This document shows, one piece after another, positions 6,187 to 6,872 of a DNA stretch of 6,872 nucleotides (positions within the stretch are counted from its first letter, which is position 1; each line of letters starts with the position of its first letter). Below the pieces are notes generated by a model. The model was not told the origin of the DNA. It saw only the letters and a list, made by a program, of their open reading frames with translations, and made no database searches. The stretch comes from Deltaproteobacteria bacterium (lineage in GTDB: Bacteria > Myxococcota > XYA12-FULL-58-9 > JAUUZB01), in assembly GCA_030590185.1 (NCBI GenBank), contig JAUUZB010000203.1, forward strand, positions 1 to 6,872, given 5' to 3'. The translations under genes and the position numbers were made by a program.

Positions 6187-6872
6187 CTACCGCCGCTTCT
6201 TCTTCTTTTTCTGCCGCTTCTTTTTCACCTTCGGGGCCGCCGGTGCCTCGGCCACCTCCACGGTGCGCGGCTCGTTCCGATTCTTCCACGCCACCCAAGC
6301 AAAGTAGCCGGCGCCAACCAACAAGCCGATGTTGGTGTACTGCGCCATGGTCATGCCGAGGTAACGGGGGTCCGCGCCAGCGTCACCGGTAACCCGCAGG
6401 AAGTCGAACAGGAAACGAATCGGCGCGTAGAGCGCCATGGTCAGGGCGGCGTGGGCGCCAAAGGGCGGCTTGAAGCGGTGCAGGATCAAGTTGGCCGGCA
6501 ACAGCACCAGGGCGGTGTAGAGGAACTCGTAGAAGCCGAGGTCGTGACGAACGCCATCGGGGAATTTCACGCCCAGGAAGAAATCGGTGAAGCTGCCCGG
6601 GTGGTCATGGACGACGGTGCAGCCCATGCGGCCAAAGATCCAACCGGCCACCAGGCCCTGCACGATGGCCTCGGCGTGGGGTAGCCAGCGCTTCTTGCGC
6701 AGGCGGAAAAAGATGGTCAGCCCAACGTAGGCGCCGATCACGCCGCCCATGGAGCTCAGGCCGTCCCAGATCTTGAGCAGGGCCAGCGGCCCCTCTTGGG
6801 TGAGTTTGCTCGGGTGGTAAAAGAAGACCTCCACCCAGTGGGCCATGACGAAGCCGCCGCCCACGCACCACA
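6187..6872 (-). CDS. lgt: Prolipoprotein diacylglyceryl transferase (Lgt) family, variant type, 5' end outside window
   Basis: The frame is open at the right edge (228 codons visible), so the true start lies outside. E. coli Lgt is about 290 aa, so some 50-70 N-terminal residues are probably missing. Lgt transfers diacylglycerol from phosphatidylglycerol to the lipobox cysteine of prolipoproteins in the inner membrane. Counting from the internal ATG at 6846, the family landmarks are SSMGGVIG (31-38), GRMGC...DHPG (72-84, the Lgt signature region), LGFYE (103-107) and LYAPIRFLFDFLR (139-151). Several hydrophobic spans are present. The two arginines of GRxG and YxxxR are kept. However, the His of the HGGLIG motif is Met33, and the Asn of GRxGN is Cys76. 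The C-terminus is strongly basic (VKKKRQKKKKKRR) and probably cytoplasmic. It could be a divergent true Lgt or a paralogue with another substrate. The YkgJ-type gene follows after 11 nt. Confidence 0.85.
   Translation of the reverse strand, partial: WCVGGGFVMAHWVEVFFYHPSKLTQEGPLALLKIWDGLSSMGGVIGAYVGLTIFFRLRKKRWLPHAEAIVQGLVAGWIFGRMGCTVVHDHPGSFTDFFLGVKFPDGVRHDLGFYEFLYTALVLLPANLILHRFKPPFGAHAALTMALYAPIRFLFDFLRVTGDAGADPRYLGMTMAQYTNIGLLVGAGYFAWVAWKNRNEPRTVEVAEAPAAPKVKKKRQKKKKKRR

Noticed and set aside
5528..6307. A 259-codon plus-strand open frame opposite the YkgJ-type gene
   Set aside because: It has no recognisable motif and runs antisense to a clear cysteine-cluster domain; its tail of Phe and Arg is the complement of the Lgt lysine tract.

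Overview
The window is very GC-rich, and every gene I can support lies on the minus strand, so the genes read from right to left. The gene styles suggest a delta-proteobacterial or myxobacterial (Myxococcota-like) chromosome. The clues are a DUF4215/myxobacterial disulfide-rich module, a TPR protein ending in a WWFW-type C-terminal membrane anchor, an Lgt of a divergent type, and a fused YkgJ-type cysteine-cluster protein. This placement rests on protein style, not on a marker gene.

Layout in order of transcription. (1) 6872-6187: the 3' part of a prolipoprotein diacylglyceryl transferase (Lgt) family gene, cut by the window edge. (2) 6175-4700, 11 nt after the Lgt stop: a PqqD-like domain fused to a YkgJ-type cysteine cluster and a long helical C-terminus. 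These two look like one operon. (3) 4527-3775: a short-chain dehydrogenase resembling DprE2. (4) After a 190-nt intergenic stretch with a good sigma70-like promoter: a secreted, membrane-anchored TPR protein (3584-2466, GTG start). (5) After an 18-nt gap: a large lipoprotein (2447 to beyond base 1) with a DUF4215-type module and then at least 28 cysteine-rich units.

The most striking object is gene 5. About 638 consecutive visible residues consist of 22-25 residue units of the form CGDGxC..E..C.C..DCG, with about 24% cysteine. The units are arranged in a higher-order repeat of four types (B-C-D-A, 92 residues, 276 nt). Some copies gain an extra C-type unit and one copy lacks the B unit. Genes 4 and 5 appear to form a two-gene cell-envelope operon. 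The protein's C-terminus lies outside the window.

No RNA genes, CRISPR arrays, insertion sequences or phage genes were seen. Intergenic stretches are all under 200 nt. Very long open frames on the plus strand opposite the repeat gene are shadows of its biased composition.
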